NCBI GenBank assembly: GCA_018894105.1
Contig: CM032126.1
Span: 27,130,391 to 27,194,390 of the forward strand
Origin: Jacaranda mimosifolia
Lineage: Eukaryota; Streptophyta; Magnoliopsida; Lamiales; Bignoniaceae
Direction: 5' to 3'
Length of the DNA: 64,000 nucleotides
Shown: one piece after another, positions 9,807 through 22,605 of the stretch
Layout of the letters: every line of letters starts with the position of its first letter
Position numbering within the stretch: the stretch's first letter is position 1
The notes under the pieces: model-generated
The model's database searches: none
Told to the model about the DNA's origin: nothing
The model's input: the letters and a program-made list of their open reading frames with translations, nothing else
Translations under genes and position numbers: made by a program

Positions 9807-12800
9807 GTAAGGTTTATGCTTGTATGATTAAAACTATGATTTTGTAGCAGTAACCTAGATTCTAGAGAACAACTTGTTGCTGAGTTTCTGTGTAAAGTTC
9901 GAGAGAAGTTTGGTCTAGAGTTTTTTCAACTATGAAGTTGTTTTGTTCTCTATTAAAAATATTATCACTGTTTGCTAGGGAAATTTAGATTTCTAGGTGT
10001 GAATGTGATACCTAGAAAAAATGAAAAAGACAAACAGGCTGCGAGGAAATGGAAACCAAAGAATGAGGGGATCAGACAGTTTTTGTTTTTCTCTTTTTGA
10101 GCCCTGAAGAGAATCTATGTTCTCATAGTGCAGTCCGACGAATGGGGTTCTTTTTTTTCTTTTGTTATCCAATATTAGCAGAATAGTTGTATGGAACTAA
10201 GGATCTTTCTCTTTTTATATCTTCGCTTGATTGTTCATGCATGGCCCCACAGATGATATAACAAGAAATACCTCAGTACATTAGGCTTAAGTTTTCATCT
10301 CTAATCAAGTTAACGAGCATTAGAAGAAATTGTCTGCTTCATCAATTTCTGAGTAGAAAATTGGTAATATATTTTTTGTAATGAGTTTAGTGACTCTACC
10401 TTCAACATATATACATAATACTAAGTAAGAAATTCCTTTTGGTGATAAAGTGCATCAAGTCAGATGAAACTGAAGAACAGATGAATTTACTGATGTTTTC
10501 CTCCTGAATTAGTTGTTCTTTTTGCAATTCTGGAACTTTTAGAAGCTGCATATTGACTTTGTTTATGGATCGATTTATTTTTGTTTATTTATTTTCTGCT
10601 TAGTTTTCCACATTTTCAGTTCTCTTTTCACATACATGAGGAGTCAGAGGGTAATATTTATGAACTTGTTTCTCTCCGTACAAAAAAGACTTTAATTCTA
10701 TGTCTTGTTAGATTCTGTATCACATTTGAGAGCTAGAGCGGCATAGAACGGACTTGTTTTTCCTCGGTATCAACAGCTGGAGCTATACTCTACTGTAATT
10801 TCATTGTGTGCCTTTTCTCATTTCACAAAACATGTTGAAGTTAGGGTGGAATTAGATGTTGAGACAACGACACTGGCAAGTGGCTGTTTGTTCAACTGCA
10901 TCTCATATATATTGTGAAATTACATACTTGAATGTCTTTCAAATTTATTGTTTTCGAAAGTTGGAATGATAAAAAACTGAATACATTTCTGAATGGATCT
11001 GAAAAACTTAATACAACTATTTACAGGAAGGCAACAATGATAACAACTTCTAGGAAGATTCCTTGATTCAAGGAAATTCAAATAAACAATCATAAAAAAT
11101 CTTTGGAATCTGGAAGATTCCTCGATTTTTAGAGTAACTGAAAAATTCAACTTAACAATCTCAGCTTATTTTTGGTTAGGAAAATTGGAGCCATTCCATT
11201 GGTTCTTATCTTCAACTACTTCAGCTTTATCGTCCCATAATATCTGACAGTTTCCATATTGTTAAACATGCTCTCAGTTTCTTCATTAGTCTCATGGAAG
11301 ATATTATGTTCATAGGAATGTAACTTTCAACGTATAGTTGAATGTTTCAGAGTTGTGAGGAATTTTCTCGTATTTTAAAGTTGGAATCAGATTTCTGATG
11401 AATCATCTTAAATTTTGAAAATACAGTAGTTACATCAGATTCCATGATTTAACAAATGAAAAAGGACTTTCCCAGTATTCAATGCTAAAAAAATGAATAA
11501 AATATGAGAGTTGGAACAATGTTGACTAGTACGAAAGAAGTTCGTTCTGTAGTTTTCGACACTATGAAGTTGCTTTGCCTTGAATTAGAAATCTCATCAC
11601 CTTTTACTAGGAAATTTTGGATTCCTAGGTGTGGGACCTAAAAGACACGAGCAAGACAAAAAAGGCTTTGAGGGAAGGGAAGCTAAAAAAGGAAATTATA
11701 AGATCACTTAGTTCTTGTTTTCTTCTTTTTAAACAATGAAAGGAATCTATTTTCTCATAGTGTATTCTAGCAAATTGAAAAATTAATGTCATATGAAACT
11801 AAGGATCTTGTTCTTAACTATATCTTCACTTGATACTTCATGCATTGCCTTTTTCCATTCATTTTAGCTGTCATCCTTAATGACGTTAATAAGCATCTGA
11901 TGAAGTTTCCAGATAATCAGTTTCTAAGTGGCAATTCACCAAATGGTAAATACTAATGTAGTGATTCTTTCCTTCATGTCGAGATTAGCAATCTCACTTC
12001 AACATATATGCTTAGTAATACTAATTAAGGAAATTTGTCATGCTAAATTGCATTGATCAGTTTGTAGAAAATCAGTGAACAGATGAAATTACTGACTTTC
12101 CTCCTAAATTGTTAATATTTTGCAGTTTGTAGTTTTTCCATACCTAATATAATCTTAGTTTGTCTTTGTGGGGACCAAAGTAGACTTTGGTGGGCATATA
12201 TTTTCCAAAGAAGCAGATCTCTTGTGAACTCGGTCTTATGAGGTCGGTTATTGGTGAAGGAGAAGCACATTTTCAGAAGATTCTAAAATTGGGTCTGCCT
12301 TTCTATGCAAAAGCCTTGTGCATTGGAGTCTTTGCATTGTATTTTCTGGAATTCGCATCTTCTCAAACTTTGTCATTATCTTGTGAAGGAGAGAAAATCT
12401 TAATCTAAGTGTCTTAGAATCATTTCTGAAGATGGTCAGAAAACCTTAATCTACGCTCCATCCTTGGAATAGTCATAAATTTTTAAAATCCTTTCTGAAG
12501 ATTGTCTTAGAAAGTTGTCTTCTACCTCATTGGACTGACTCTGGATTTTTTATCATTTTCATTCTAATAATTTTGAATTGACTTCAGTTTTTCTATGTGC
12601 TAAAATCTTTGGCAATTATGTTACTAAATTGGTATCCTGTTCCATCTATTTTGATTTTAATTTAAAATTTGTTAGTTCTACGAACTTGCAAATTCTGTTA
12701 GAATCAGATGGTCCAGTCTTTTTTCCCTTGCTTGAGCTGTATTTTCTTAGAATTTCTGATGGAATCAAGCTATAGCACCTGTACAAAGTGTTGGCCTTAG

Positions 12801-12850
12801 TAAGTCGACAACCAGGTGTACAATGTAACAGTAACAACATTCTATTGCAG

Positions 12851-12889
12851 TGGAACCACAAAGTTGATTCAGAAGAGTCCTTGCAAGAG
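12851..12889 (+). other. exon-like block in tandem unit U3
   Basis: Flanked by CTATTGCAG and GTGCTTCC, this 39-base block is open and reads WNHKVDSEESLQE. It is a candidate internal exon. I could not link it to further exons or to a known gene, so the host gene may be a remnant. Confidence 0.3.
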
Positions 12890-14098
12890 GTGCTTCCTTT
12901 TTCTGTTCTTTTTACCTAATATACTCTAAGTAACTTAGATTTTTCATGTCCCTTTGATTGAAGAATTTAGAACTTAATTATAATTTTTTAGCTGTAGAAT
13001 GGGGTTTAAATTCTATACCCTTTTGTCATGGTACTCATTATTTGATTGTTTTTAAGAATCACCGTCGCCATAGCTTATATAAAATTGAAGTGTAGACTTG
13101 TCACATAATATTATAAAAGAAGAAAAACAAATAAATAAGACAAGAATGAATTGCAAAGCATGTAATCTAGAAGAAATACTTAAATTTTCGTATATCTATC
13201 AATTTTTACAACATGGATATTTGTCTTCTTTGCATGTGATGCTGCTCTCTTGTTTCACCACATCTTGTTCAAATTGGTATTTTCTTCTGTTTAAAAATAA
13301 AGCTTAGAATGACGTCGTTCTACCGAAGACAAAATATAAACCTTGATATAGTTGGTGTGTTTTTCTTGCTCTTTTCGAGCCAATGATTACGTTTTTCTGT
13401 ACCATTTTCGCGCCTGTTTTCTTGAACTGCTAAATGTGCAAGAGTTTTATATTCAGGTGGCAAGGAAAAGTAGAAAAGGAAGGACCAGTTGTTACAATAT
13501 TTTCTGAAAGATCCTTTGCTATAACAATCTATTTGTTGTAAAGAAACAAGTAAAGGAGGAACTTTTCTTGTTTTGGACGAGGAAAGTATGCATAGTTGCC
13601 AGAAACTCAGCAAACATGCTTCATATGAATCCAGCAACAAGTATCCTATCCAGGAAACAAGAAATAGAATTAAAATAAAGGTTTCGTTTTAGCAAGTTCA
13701 CTGCACATACAACATATATTCTACGTTCTATAATATATTCCTTTTTTACGAATATGTTGGTGAAATATAGAAAAGTTATCATATATATGCTTGTGATTTA
13801 ATTGATTTTGACAGAGAGAAAATGTGGTGCTTACACACATGCATTTTACAAGGTTATTGATGCGCTCTAAAGTATTATGAAAAAGATCAGAAATTAAGTG
13901 TGCACGATGTAGTAATATAATATCATATGCCAGTGAAGCATTTTCTGCAATGTCTAAGAAAATAAACGAGGCTGCCATTTATAAATAAATTGCCAGAATG
14001 ACAGTTGAAGGAATTATTCCTCTCTAATCTACCTCTTTACCTTGAGGATGGTTGAAGAAGATCTGAAATCTGAGGAAACTAATAGATCTGGTTTTTAG

Positions 14099-14410
14099 CT
14101 ACTGACCTTTTCTAGTTGAACCCTCATTGATGCATTCCCTACTTCTAGTTGATGAATTATGAAGGACATAAGAAGATTGAGAAGAGATATTGGAAGCTGA
14201 GACAGAAAAGGAGCACTTGTACCTGATTTCTCTTTTCGGAAATGAAAGATTCCTATGCTGTGAATGAGCATACGAGCATTTGCCTTTCATTTTGTGCAAT
14301 GCACATTTGCAGTTGCGATGATATGGTCTCCTGTCAATGTCCATGTCACACATTGATAAGCTTCCATCAAAGACGCACCGAAACATCATGTCAGCTGCAC
14401 CGGTGGCCAT
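14099..14410 (-). CDS. small conserved plant protein of unknown function, 103 aa
   Basis: An intronless frame of 103 codons begins MATGAAD. It shares with the paralogue at 57217-57549 the MATGAA start, a F-x-G-S/C segment (FDGSLSMCDMDI), the core RRPYHRNCKCALHK, a following KCSYAHSQH cluster and a SFPKREI stretch in the place of SYPIRRS. Cys and His in the order C-x-C-x2-H-x5-C with nearby His could bind a metal; this is inference. No signal peptide or membrane segment is visible. The C-terminal half is Ser-rich and diverges from the other copy. It lies at the right end of tandem unit U3, with a TATA-like box about 140 bases upstream. The start is chosen because MATGAA is shared by the paralogues. 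It is probably expressed, but its more divergent sequence could mean weak constraint. Confidence 0.75.
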   Translation of the reverse strand: MATGAADMMFRCVFDGSLSMCDMDIDRRPYHRNCKCALHKMKGKCSYAHSQHRNLSFPKREIRYKCSFSVSASNISSQSSYVLHNSSTRSRECINEGSTRKGQ

Positions 14411-14541
14411 TCTCTACCCTTTCTTCTCCTGTTTCCAAGATTTTTCCAATGTGGGTGATTCCAAGTGTGAGTGTGTTTTAATTAGCGTAGGTAAGTGATT
14501 TGAGAAAGAATTTGTTGAAGTTGTTGCATGTTACTTGGAGG

Positions 14542-14552
14542 CTTTATATAGG
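14542..14552 (-). promoter_or_regulatory. TATA-like box of the small gene
   Basis: The minus strand reads CCTATATAAAG about 135 bases before the ATG at 14410, which leaves a leader of roughly 100 bases. It is conserved in position in the frameshifted tandem copy. Confidence 0.55.
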
Positions 14553-17139
14553 GCAAAGGATTATACTTTGTTGATTAGAACTATGCTGGTGTGGTACGTA
14601 GTAGCCTAGATTCTGCCAAAAAATTTGTTTCAGTGTTTCTGCGTGAAGTTCAAGAGAAGTTTGGTCTCTGAGTTTTTTCAACTACTAAGTTGCTTTGACC
14701 TGTATGAAAAGTCTTAGCACCTTTTACTTGGGGAAATTTGCCTAAAAGACATTAGCAAGAAAGGAGATATGAGAGGAGGCAGGCCAAAGAATGAAAGCAA
14801 CACTTAGTTTTTGATTTCCTCTGATTGGACCATTTAGGGAATCTATTTCTTCATCGTGTAGCACGTTGATTGTGGTGCTTGCTCTTTTTAGTTGCATATG
14901 CTCGATAAAACATAGTCGTACAAAAACTAGGGATCTTATTTTGTCATCACTTGATGTATAACAAGAAATACTACAGATTCCTAACGATGCTAATCGAGCA
15001 TCTTAATAGTTTTGATCGTATGAGTTGCAACAAAAGAAATGGTAAATTATTTTTTTGTAATGAATCTATCTCCCCTTGTAAAGATCCATCACTCTTTAAC
15101 TCCAACATATTTGTTAGCCATATAAGTAAAGATGGCATGCTGAATTACTGCAGAAAGGAAATATATGTGCATGTTTTGGATTTTTTACATAATACATACA
15201 TAAAATCTTGTTATGTTGAAGTTATTCTTTATGGGAACTCAGAGCAGTCGACTTGGGAGAAAACATTATGTCAATTCAATGTGCAGATCTATAGTATATT
15301 TCGTCCTATGAGGTCTTTTCCTATGTATTAATTTGTTATAAGTCAAAGGAGGGCAGGCCCAAGTTTTTATGAGCATAAATAATAGTGACTGGCTTTCCTA
15401 TACAAAAAGCCTTGTGCAATGTAGAATCTGTGAGTTCTGCAATGTATGTTCCGGAATTGGCATCTTTACAAACTTTGTCAGTATCTTATGGAAAGAAATA
15501 AAGAGAAGCTTGATTTAAGTGTCATGTTACTCAGTTTGACTAAGAACCTTGATTCTTGGAACGATCTAGAGCTTTTGTTTCTTTTTTGTTTTTTCTGCAA
15601 ATCTTTGTAAGTATTGCATCAGAAAAGGTGATCTTTGATACACCAAAGTGACTCTGGATTCTTTAGTAATTTCACCTAAATAACTGTAGGTTATTTTCAG
15701 TTTCACTTTTGCTGCGTTTTACGCCTTGATCATGGAAATTTTAGATTCTATGTGAAACATAATAGTTTATAGTTGTGTTGAAGACTGGTAATACTTTATT
15801 TAGTTATTTTAGGAATTTTATACTGTCTGGAATTTCCTCGTCTGGTCTGGCATTCATGAACCATATTGAAGTTGCGGTATGATTAAGTGATCGACAAAAA
15901 TAATGATCCTTACATGCGGCTGTATAGTACTTCAATTCATTATCAAAAATTGATTTGCCTCCCAAAATTAATATTTCTCCATGAAAACTTTTTAGTTTAC
16001 TTCATTAGTTGAATGGAAAGCCTTGTGGTTCAAAGAAAAGAAAAGTTTTGAGTTATAGATAACTGGTCTCAGAAACAATATGATTCCCATCCCTTTCTCA
16101 TTTCCTTACGTCGTATATAATTAACTAGAATGAATGGTGAACGGTACTTAGCAATACGTTTTAGCATATATAATTCTTACCCAAGTTACCTTATCATTGG
16201 CCATCTTTTATGTAGGCGATATGTCTCAGTTACAGCATTTAATGCAGTCGCAATCCTGTAGCAGGAAAGGGTATTAGTTGATTTAAAACAAGTCCCAGTA
16301 AGAGATGCATTCTTTTCTTTTCATTTTCCACATTTATTGCATCATAAGCCTTCTCTCTTTTGCAATCTAATTATTAGATGACCTAGAGTTTTCATGTGTG
16401 TCTTTTTCTGCCGAACAATTTAGTACTTTACCGCCACTGTGGCTTTAGACTGTAGTTTGAATAAATTTAATCAGTTATTTATAAACTCAGACTTTCTCAT
16501 ATCATCAGGAAAGAAGGAAAACAAAGAGATAAAGACGATGTTAAGGGTTAGAACCAGCTTCAGTTCAAAAGAATTTAATCTAGGAACCACAGTTGTCTTA
16601 CCTAAGACAAAATTTTGACATTGATACAGCGTGCAGGACGGTCTTTCTTCTTGTTTTGAGTTCAGGGATCACTTTTACCTTTTTCTGTTTTTGTTTTATG
16701 TTTCTCTCCACATGCATTCCAAACGCTAAAACTATTCTCACATGTAACTAAAATGGTAGTTGATAACAGTTCTGAAACTCAAATAGTTTGCGAATATACT
16801 AATATTCAAAACAAATGATGATAAATGTGAAAGCTGCAATTGTACTTTCACCTTTTGCATGTCGTATGGAGTGGTAACTGGTTTCTGGAGTAGAGAACTG
16901 AATGTACGCCCACATGAAAACAGACATTTCTTTGCTTTTTACAAGTTTACTGACATTTCCTTGCCCTGCGTTGCAACTCTTACCACTTTTTAATAGCTAG
17001 GGGAACTCAGAATAGTAGCTATGGGGCCTAAAAGTCATGAATAACACGTAAGGAGCATATTTTCTTTTTCATAGTTTCATTCAGGTGAAATGGGGTGGTT
17101 TTGTTTCTTTTTCTTAAACCTATTGGCGGAAATAAATAA

Positions 17140-17580
17140 ATTGTATTTTATTAAATCAAGTGTTCCTTGTTGTCTAAAGTAGGATTTTAGGATAATATAG
17201 TCGAAAGAACAATCTGGATATATAGTATAGGTTGTAGGATCAAACAGATCTCCACCGTCCATTCAAGGGATGAATAGTATAAATAGATGATAGAACTTCA
17301 TTTGTAACCATTCAATAATCCAAGAATGAAGTTAGAATTCAAATAATAGAAGTTATTTAGAGTTTCTCTCTCTAAATATTTCTTTCTCTAGAAATCTCGC
17401 TCACACAAAACACTTTAGGAATGCTGATTCAGCTAGTGTTGCAGTAGGCGAATGAGGGACTAAGTGCCGTACTTGAGCTTGTAAGAAAAAAGCCCATAAC
17501 AAAACTCTACCTTTAGTATCGGGCCACAACTATATTATGGATTACAAAGTCTAAAGTAAGTATACTCAAATTGAAATTGA
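17140..17580. repeat. possible solo LTR relic
   Basis: This stretch has the look of a copia LTR: a TATAAATAG-like box (17277), then ATTCAATAATCCAAGAATGAAG, a CTCTCTCTAAATATTTCTTTC tract and a run typical of an R/U5 region. I found neither a second copy in the window nor clear terminal bases, so the limits are approximate. Confidence 0.3.
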
Positions 17581-17718
17581 CTGTGTAGATCATGTAATAT
17601 CATCAAAAGCAAACAGAGACCTTACCAAATACAACTCATCACCTTATTTTGTCTTGTTTCTAATGTATGGAATATTTTGCTTGTCAAGTTTGATGATGCC
17701 TCTGAGTTCTCCACTCAG

Positions 17719-17919
17719 CTAATCTTGCTGGATAATGCTTGATTTTTTTATGGTGCGTGCATAATTTGCTAGATAATCTGCTGCTCGATTTCCCCTCCGA
17801 TAGAAATGCAGCATTCTATCTTCTTCCATGTTATTTATTGTGTCTCTGGTCTTGAAAAATGATTGTTGTTTGTTCGAAGATCCTTCACTTAAGGTGTTTA
17901 TCAGTTGTATGATGCACAA
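17719..17919 (-). pseudogene. LINE RNase H-domain fragment
   Basis: The minus strand encodes a short stretch ending in HFYRRGNRAADYLANYA, the C-terminal signature of the RNase H fold (RVT_3) at the end of plant L1-type LINE ORF2 proteins. Nothing else of the element is recognisable here. It is an isolated 3' fragment, separate from the LINE that starts at 19371. Confidence 0.6.
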
Positions 17920-17939
17920 AGCATAAATTCAATTCATAC

Positions 17940-18175
17940 ACTTATTTTTAAGATCTTAACAAGCTCCTTTATTTTGAACCATTTTAATTACAAAATTGTC
18001 ATTATTAACATCTTATAAGCTTCAAAATCTTATTTTATCCAAACGCTTCAACAACTTATTTTAAAAATAAGATCTAACATCTTATAAGCTCCAAAAATAT
18101 CTTATAAGATGTAGGAGCTTATAAGATGTTTTAAATAAGTTTAGCCAAGTACCCTCTAACTATAGACTCAAAATT
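17940..18175. mobile_element. MITE-like inverted-repeat relic
   Basis: The words AACATCTTATAAGCTCC and GGAGCTTATAAGATGTT occur in opposite orientation (18078-18095 and 18112-18131), with further CTTATAAG copies at 18010 and 18098, and the right edge reads AAGTACCCTC. This is the pattern of a common plant MITE. No target duplication was found. Confidence 0.4.
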
Positions 18176-18179
18176 TTAT

Positions 18180-19356
18180 AAAAAAAAGAAACTAATTTTG
18201 ATCAAATCGAGATTTGCATTTTCTTCTTGCCATATTATTGCATTCGGCTCCTATTTATTATTCTTCCCGCATAATTTTTTGTTATAAAAATAGAGAAACA
18301 AGTGATGTAATTATGATGTAAATAAGTTCAAAATCTAGCAATTTATATGAAAAGCATTTGATTTGATATATTGTATAGAAGTTCATTACTTCATTCATCC
18401 AAATATCCACATTGGCATTATTATAGGAACTTGTATATATATATATGTATAATACTATATATGTATCATACTAAATATATTTGGATTCGGATTATTAATG
18501 GATCGTATCGAGTCATATCCATATTTGTTCTATTTATTTCAAATTACGAACTTTTTAATTGGATTATATCCATCGAATCTTTTATCGGTTAAAGATTCTA
18601 AATAATTGGATCGAATTCAAATCGAATTTGGATTAAAATCTGCTCCATTGACAACTGTAGTTGTTGTCTTATGTTTGTGAAAGTAATAGGCCTTTGTGAT
18701 TCAAAGAGCCATGAATAGAGGTGCACTTTTTTCTATTTATCCAGAAAGCTTGTTAGATAAGTTGCAGTGTAAAGTGGGCTGAAAACCATGGTCCAATCCA
18801 ACTCATATGATTTTGGGTTAGGTTAGGTTGGGTTAGGTTTTAAAATTTTAAAAATGAGTTGAGGGATTTTTTTTTTTGTAGGGAGGGGGGGGTTGAAGTG
18901 AGTAAAAATTGAGACCAATTAACAAATTAAAAAATATATTTAAATTAACAATCACAAATCCATATTATTTTCACTTTCACATTTTTGTCAAACTCTCATT
19001 TTTTTAGATTATTAATAATCTTTAAATTGAAATGAAATTGTCTTATACTTAGGTTAGTTGTCTTGGATTTTTTTCAAAATACAAATTTTAGATAATATAT
19101 AAAAGTTGTATGAATAAGTATTGGTCTAATAATTGAAATTAAATTCTAAATTTAATTTGTTGTTCAACTAATATTGAAAATTTAATTTGGTATGTTCAAA
19201 TAGTTTTTCGTTTTTAAATTTTTTCTTACATCAAACACTGTTGACCTTGTATCCTAATTGATTATTTTTGAGATCTGACTTGTATTAGTTCTTTTTTCAA
19301 TAGTAAACCCTGAAGCTTTTAGGACATATAAGTAAAAGGATCAATAAAAGGTCAAA
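18180..19356. other. non-coding interval
   Basis: AT-rich, with no convincing reading frame. It contains a TA-rich run near 18436-18478 and a TTAGG-like run at 18824-18846. Gradual hAT-type relics (phrases such as TCGAATTTGGATT near 18620) are possible, but their ends cannot be placed. Confidence 0.4.
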
Positions 19357-19370
19357 TCATAGGCAGCTAC
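19357..19370. repeat. LINE target-site duplication, left copy
   Basis: TCATAGGCAGCTAC, directly beside the poly-T. It matches 35300-35313 at 12 of 14 positions. Confidence 0.7.
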
Positions 19371-20166
19371 TTTTTTTCTTTTTTTCAAAGAAGACGGCCT
19401 TGAAGTGGTGGGGGGTTTGGCATTGACCCCTACCTTCTATATAAATAATCAAAAGATAAGTACATAATGTTTTACAACTAAAAAGCAGCAAAAGAAGGAG
19501 CGCTACTCCTTTACAAAAGGACTTATACCTGAAAAAGCCTAAAATATGGGGTACTTATCCCCTTACATCACAAAAGGTGCAAAAAGGAATCTCCAAACAC
19601 TAATCTAGGGAACCTCTTGATGCAGCATCAAAGACTTTGTTCCTCTATACTTGTTTATTATGCCTTTGGAAAGGAATTCTTTCATTGAGCATAAGAGTTT
19701 GGTTCCCTTAAGATTAAAAAATGTTCTTGTACTTGACAAGGCAAAGCTCGCCTCCCTTAGGCATCCTTTGTGAACCTGTTCAAGGACAAAGAAAAGACTA
19801 AAGAAACAAAAAAAAATGCATAAAATGCCACGATATAATTGGGATGGGGTTGGGGGTGTTATATGCATGAAAAGTCCTCAAAAGCATAAACAATGAGTAC
19901 TATTCCTTTTACAATGATAGAAAAGTTACAATATTTACAACAAACTAATGTATCATGAAGTAAGGGAAGCCCCACGAGTCCAATCTGATTAAGCCCCAAA
20001 TTTGACCTTTTATCTGCTCTTGGTTGAGAATGTAACTAGCCCAATTCTTCACTGATTCCTTAGCAAGAAAATCTGCCACAGCATTGCCTTATCTATAAAT
20101 GTGACTAACCTTAACATCCATATGTATCCTGATAGCTCTTATGCTCAAGATGAGGTTTTGCAAGGA

Positions 20167-22602
20167 CTAATGATTAGTATTTTGAGTGAGAATAAGTTCA
20201 AATATCACTTTTACATCAAGTTCCAGCCAAACTTTCTTGATATTTCTCTCTTGGCAAAGCAACAAACCTTTCAAACCACATACAACTCTGCATAGTTGTT
20301 GGTTTTGTGGTCGAGAAACTATGCAAAAGCCCCAAGAACTTGTATGCTTGAGTCCCAAATCACACCACCAACCACTGCCATAGCCGGATTTCATTTTGAT
20401 GCCCCATCGGTGTTAAGTTTCCTAGTTCCCAGCGGTGACTTGATCCATCTCACCAATTTCACAATTTTAGGAGGTTGCTGTGGAACCTATAGTCCCATTG
20501 AAGCTACTATATCTCTATCTCCTTTCCATTGATGAGGTTTGAAAAGATTACTTTTGTGAAGGAGAAGAGTTGTTGTGACACCTTCTAAATAATGTGGCTG
20601 GTTTTGAACCATTGATTTCTATGTTTCACATCATTCCTCTCACACCATGTGAACCAAAAAATGAATGTACGAATGATGGTTCTAATATGATCATGTCTCT
20701 TCCCGGGGCCTTTTTTTCCTCTATGCAAGCATTAAGTTGGAAATGCTTTCGGTGTTTGATAAGTCAACCTTGAAAATTGCAGCAAAGTGCTCCCAAACTT
20801 GTTTCACAAGAGGGGAATTGAGAAAGATATGCTGAACAGTTTCTACTTCTTGGCAACAACAACACTTAGAAGCCAAATGAATACCTTTGGTTTGCAACCG
20901 AGTGTCAAGAGGGAGCCAATTATTAATTAACCTCCACATAAAGATAGATATCGTAGAAGTGATTGAATGATTCCGGATATTTTCAAAAAGCACTTGTGGT
21001 TGTTTCATTTTTCTGATAACCTGCTAGGTGTTCTTAGCAGAAAAACAGCCATTAGCAGCCGATTTCCACCACATAATGTCTCCTTCGTTGAGGTTATAAA
21101 GCACCTTGCATATTTGCTCAACCAAATCTGGTGGGAGGATCAGAGATAACAACAATTTATTCCACTCTCCATTACTCCAAAAGTGTTAAATATTAGCATG
21201 AGGAAACTGCATTTCATGGGCAACTTCTTTAAGGGGCGTATCAAGAAACCATCAATCAAACCAGAATGATATTTCTCCATTTTCTATGCTCCAGAAAATA
21301 TATTTTTCAGCCTCTTGTTTTACTTTGCACAACCGTTTCCATATAAGCAAATCATGAGGAGAAATGTTAACCAATATTGGGGGGAAACCATCGCAGTATC
21401 ACTTCTTTAGAAATTGAGCCCACAATAATTTTGTTGTCGAAATCTCCACCATAATTTGTATGAGAAGCTTGTGACAATATCTTCAAAGTGCTTGACACTA
21501 AGACTATCCTCATAAGTAGGATAACAAACTTTGTGAAGACAGCCCAATGCACCTTTTTAAAGTTCTCAATTGATCCCTAGAAGAAGCAGTTAAAGAGTCT
21601 TTCAATTTTTTGTGTCACTTCCATCAGGGGTTGAAGAACTTGGATGAGGTAAATAGGCATAGAATATAGAACACTCCTGATTAAAGCAAGCTTCCTACCA
21701 TATGAAAGAGTAGTGTTCTCCCATCCCAATAATTTGCTCCTTATGTTAGCAATGAAATTCTCAAAAAGGATGCATTTCTTGTGGCCTTTATATAGTGGAG
21801 CCCTAAGGTATGTTATAGGAAGGTGTTGCTGTGAGAACCCTGTGATTTCCTAAATAACGTCAACCTCCTGGTCATGAGTTTTGGTAGAAACAATGAAGGA
21901 ACTTTTATGTTGATTAATCAACTAACTAGAAATTTCTTGATAATTCCCCAAAAAATGCATCGAGAGCTATAACCATTTCTCATTACCTTTTGTGAAAATT
22001 AGCACATCATCAGTGTACGCAAGATGTGAGATTCTCATCCCACTTTTAATATTGTAGAACAATTGGGGATGTCTCTCAAACAAGTTGTTCAAACCTCTAG
22101 ATAGCACTTCCGTTGCAAAAATGAAAAGGGCTAGGGAAAAAGGGTCTCCTATCTCAGCTCTCTATCTGACTTGAAAAAACTAGTAGAAGATCCATTCACT
22201 AAAACTGAGAATCAGCAGTTAGAAATCAGATTTTCAACTAATGTAATCCACAAAAGGGGAAACCCAAATTGTTGAAGCACTGCCAAAAGGAAGTTCCAGT
22301 TGACTCCGTCATACGCCTTTTGCATATCCAGCTTTAAAAGAACATTACAACCATCTCGATTGATGTAATATTATGCACCATTTCCTGTGCTAACAGAATA
22401 TTATCACCAATCAATCTATCCAGGATAAATCCACTCTAATTGGAGGATATAAGGTTAGGAAGGAATTTAGTCAACCTTTTGCAAATGGTCTTAGACAAAA
22501 TTTTATTAGTCGTATTACACAAACTAATCTATCTAAAGTCTTTCCAGCTCTGAGGAGACTTAACTTTCGAGATGAGGGTCAAAGTAGTAGTTGTGAAACC
22601 CC
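20167..22602 (-). pseudogene. LINE ORF2, 3' half: RT palm, zf-RVT and RNase H
   Basis: Next to the CACTA junction the minus strand encodes RGFTTTTLTLI, SPQSWKDFR and SGFI-like residues of the RT fingers. The catalytic box near 22006-22020 reads AYTDDVLIF, with Thr where YADD is usual. At 21008-20721 the stretch IFMWRLINNWLPLDTRLQTKG, CCCCQEVETVQHIFLNS and VWEHFA is the zf-RVT domain. At 20394-20167 the RNase H part appears (GWWCDLGLK..., LWLELDVKVIFELI-like). Frames are broken many times. ORF2 would nick the target and copy its own RNA in place; this copy cannot. Confidence 0.8.
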
Positions 22603-22605
22603 TAG

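Larger units (their letters stand above)
6166..17080. repeat. tandem array of four degenerate copies of a host segment
   Basis: Four units can be aligned by eye: U1 6166-9880, U2 about 9885-11520, U3 about 11525-14585, U4 about 14590-17080. Shared landmarks are a GGAATCTATTTTCTCATAGTG-like start (6170, 10108, 11742 and a weaker match at 14830), an ACTAAGGATCTT block soon after, a GACTCTGGATT block (6970, 12536, 15649) and a GACAAA...GATACAG block (8549, 13326, 16600). U1 and U3 also contain the small minus-strand gene at their right ends. U1 is about 830 bp longer than U3, because about 7210-8090 is absent from U3 but partly matched in U2 (10830). The left end of U1 is cut by the gypsy LTR. 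Apart from the small genes I see no convincing long reading frame. The units probably also carried exons of another gene (see 8139 and 12851). Confidence 0.7.

Noticed and set aside
8491..13640. Similar minus-strand frames at 8491-8703 and 13320-13640 (EYKTLAHLAVQEN... in both)
   Set aside because: Similarity follows from the tandem duplication of the whole segment. The frames do not start or end at corresponding points and contain no known motif.
14951..15331. 126-codon plus-strand frame in tandem unit U4
   Set aside because: Homologous positions in the other units are not open, so it is not under coding constraint.
18371..18592. 73-codon plus-strand frame
   Set aside because: AT-rich low-complexity translation (Tyr/Ile-rich) with no support.
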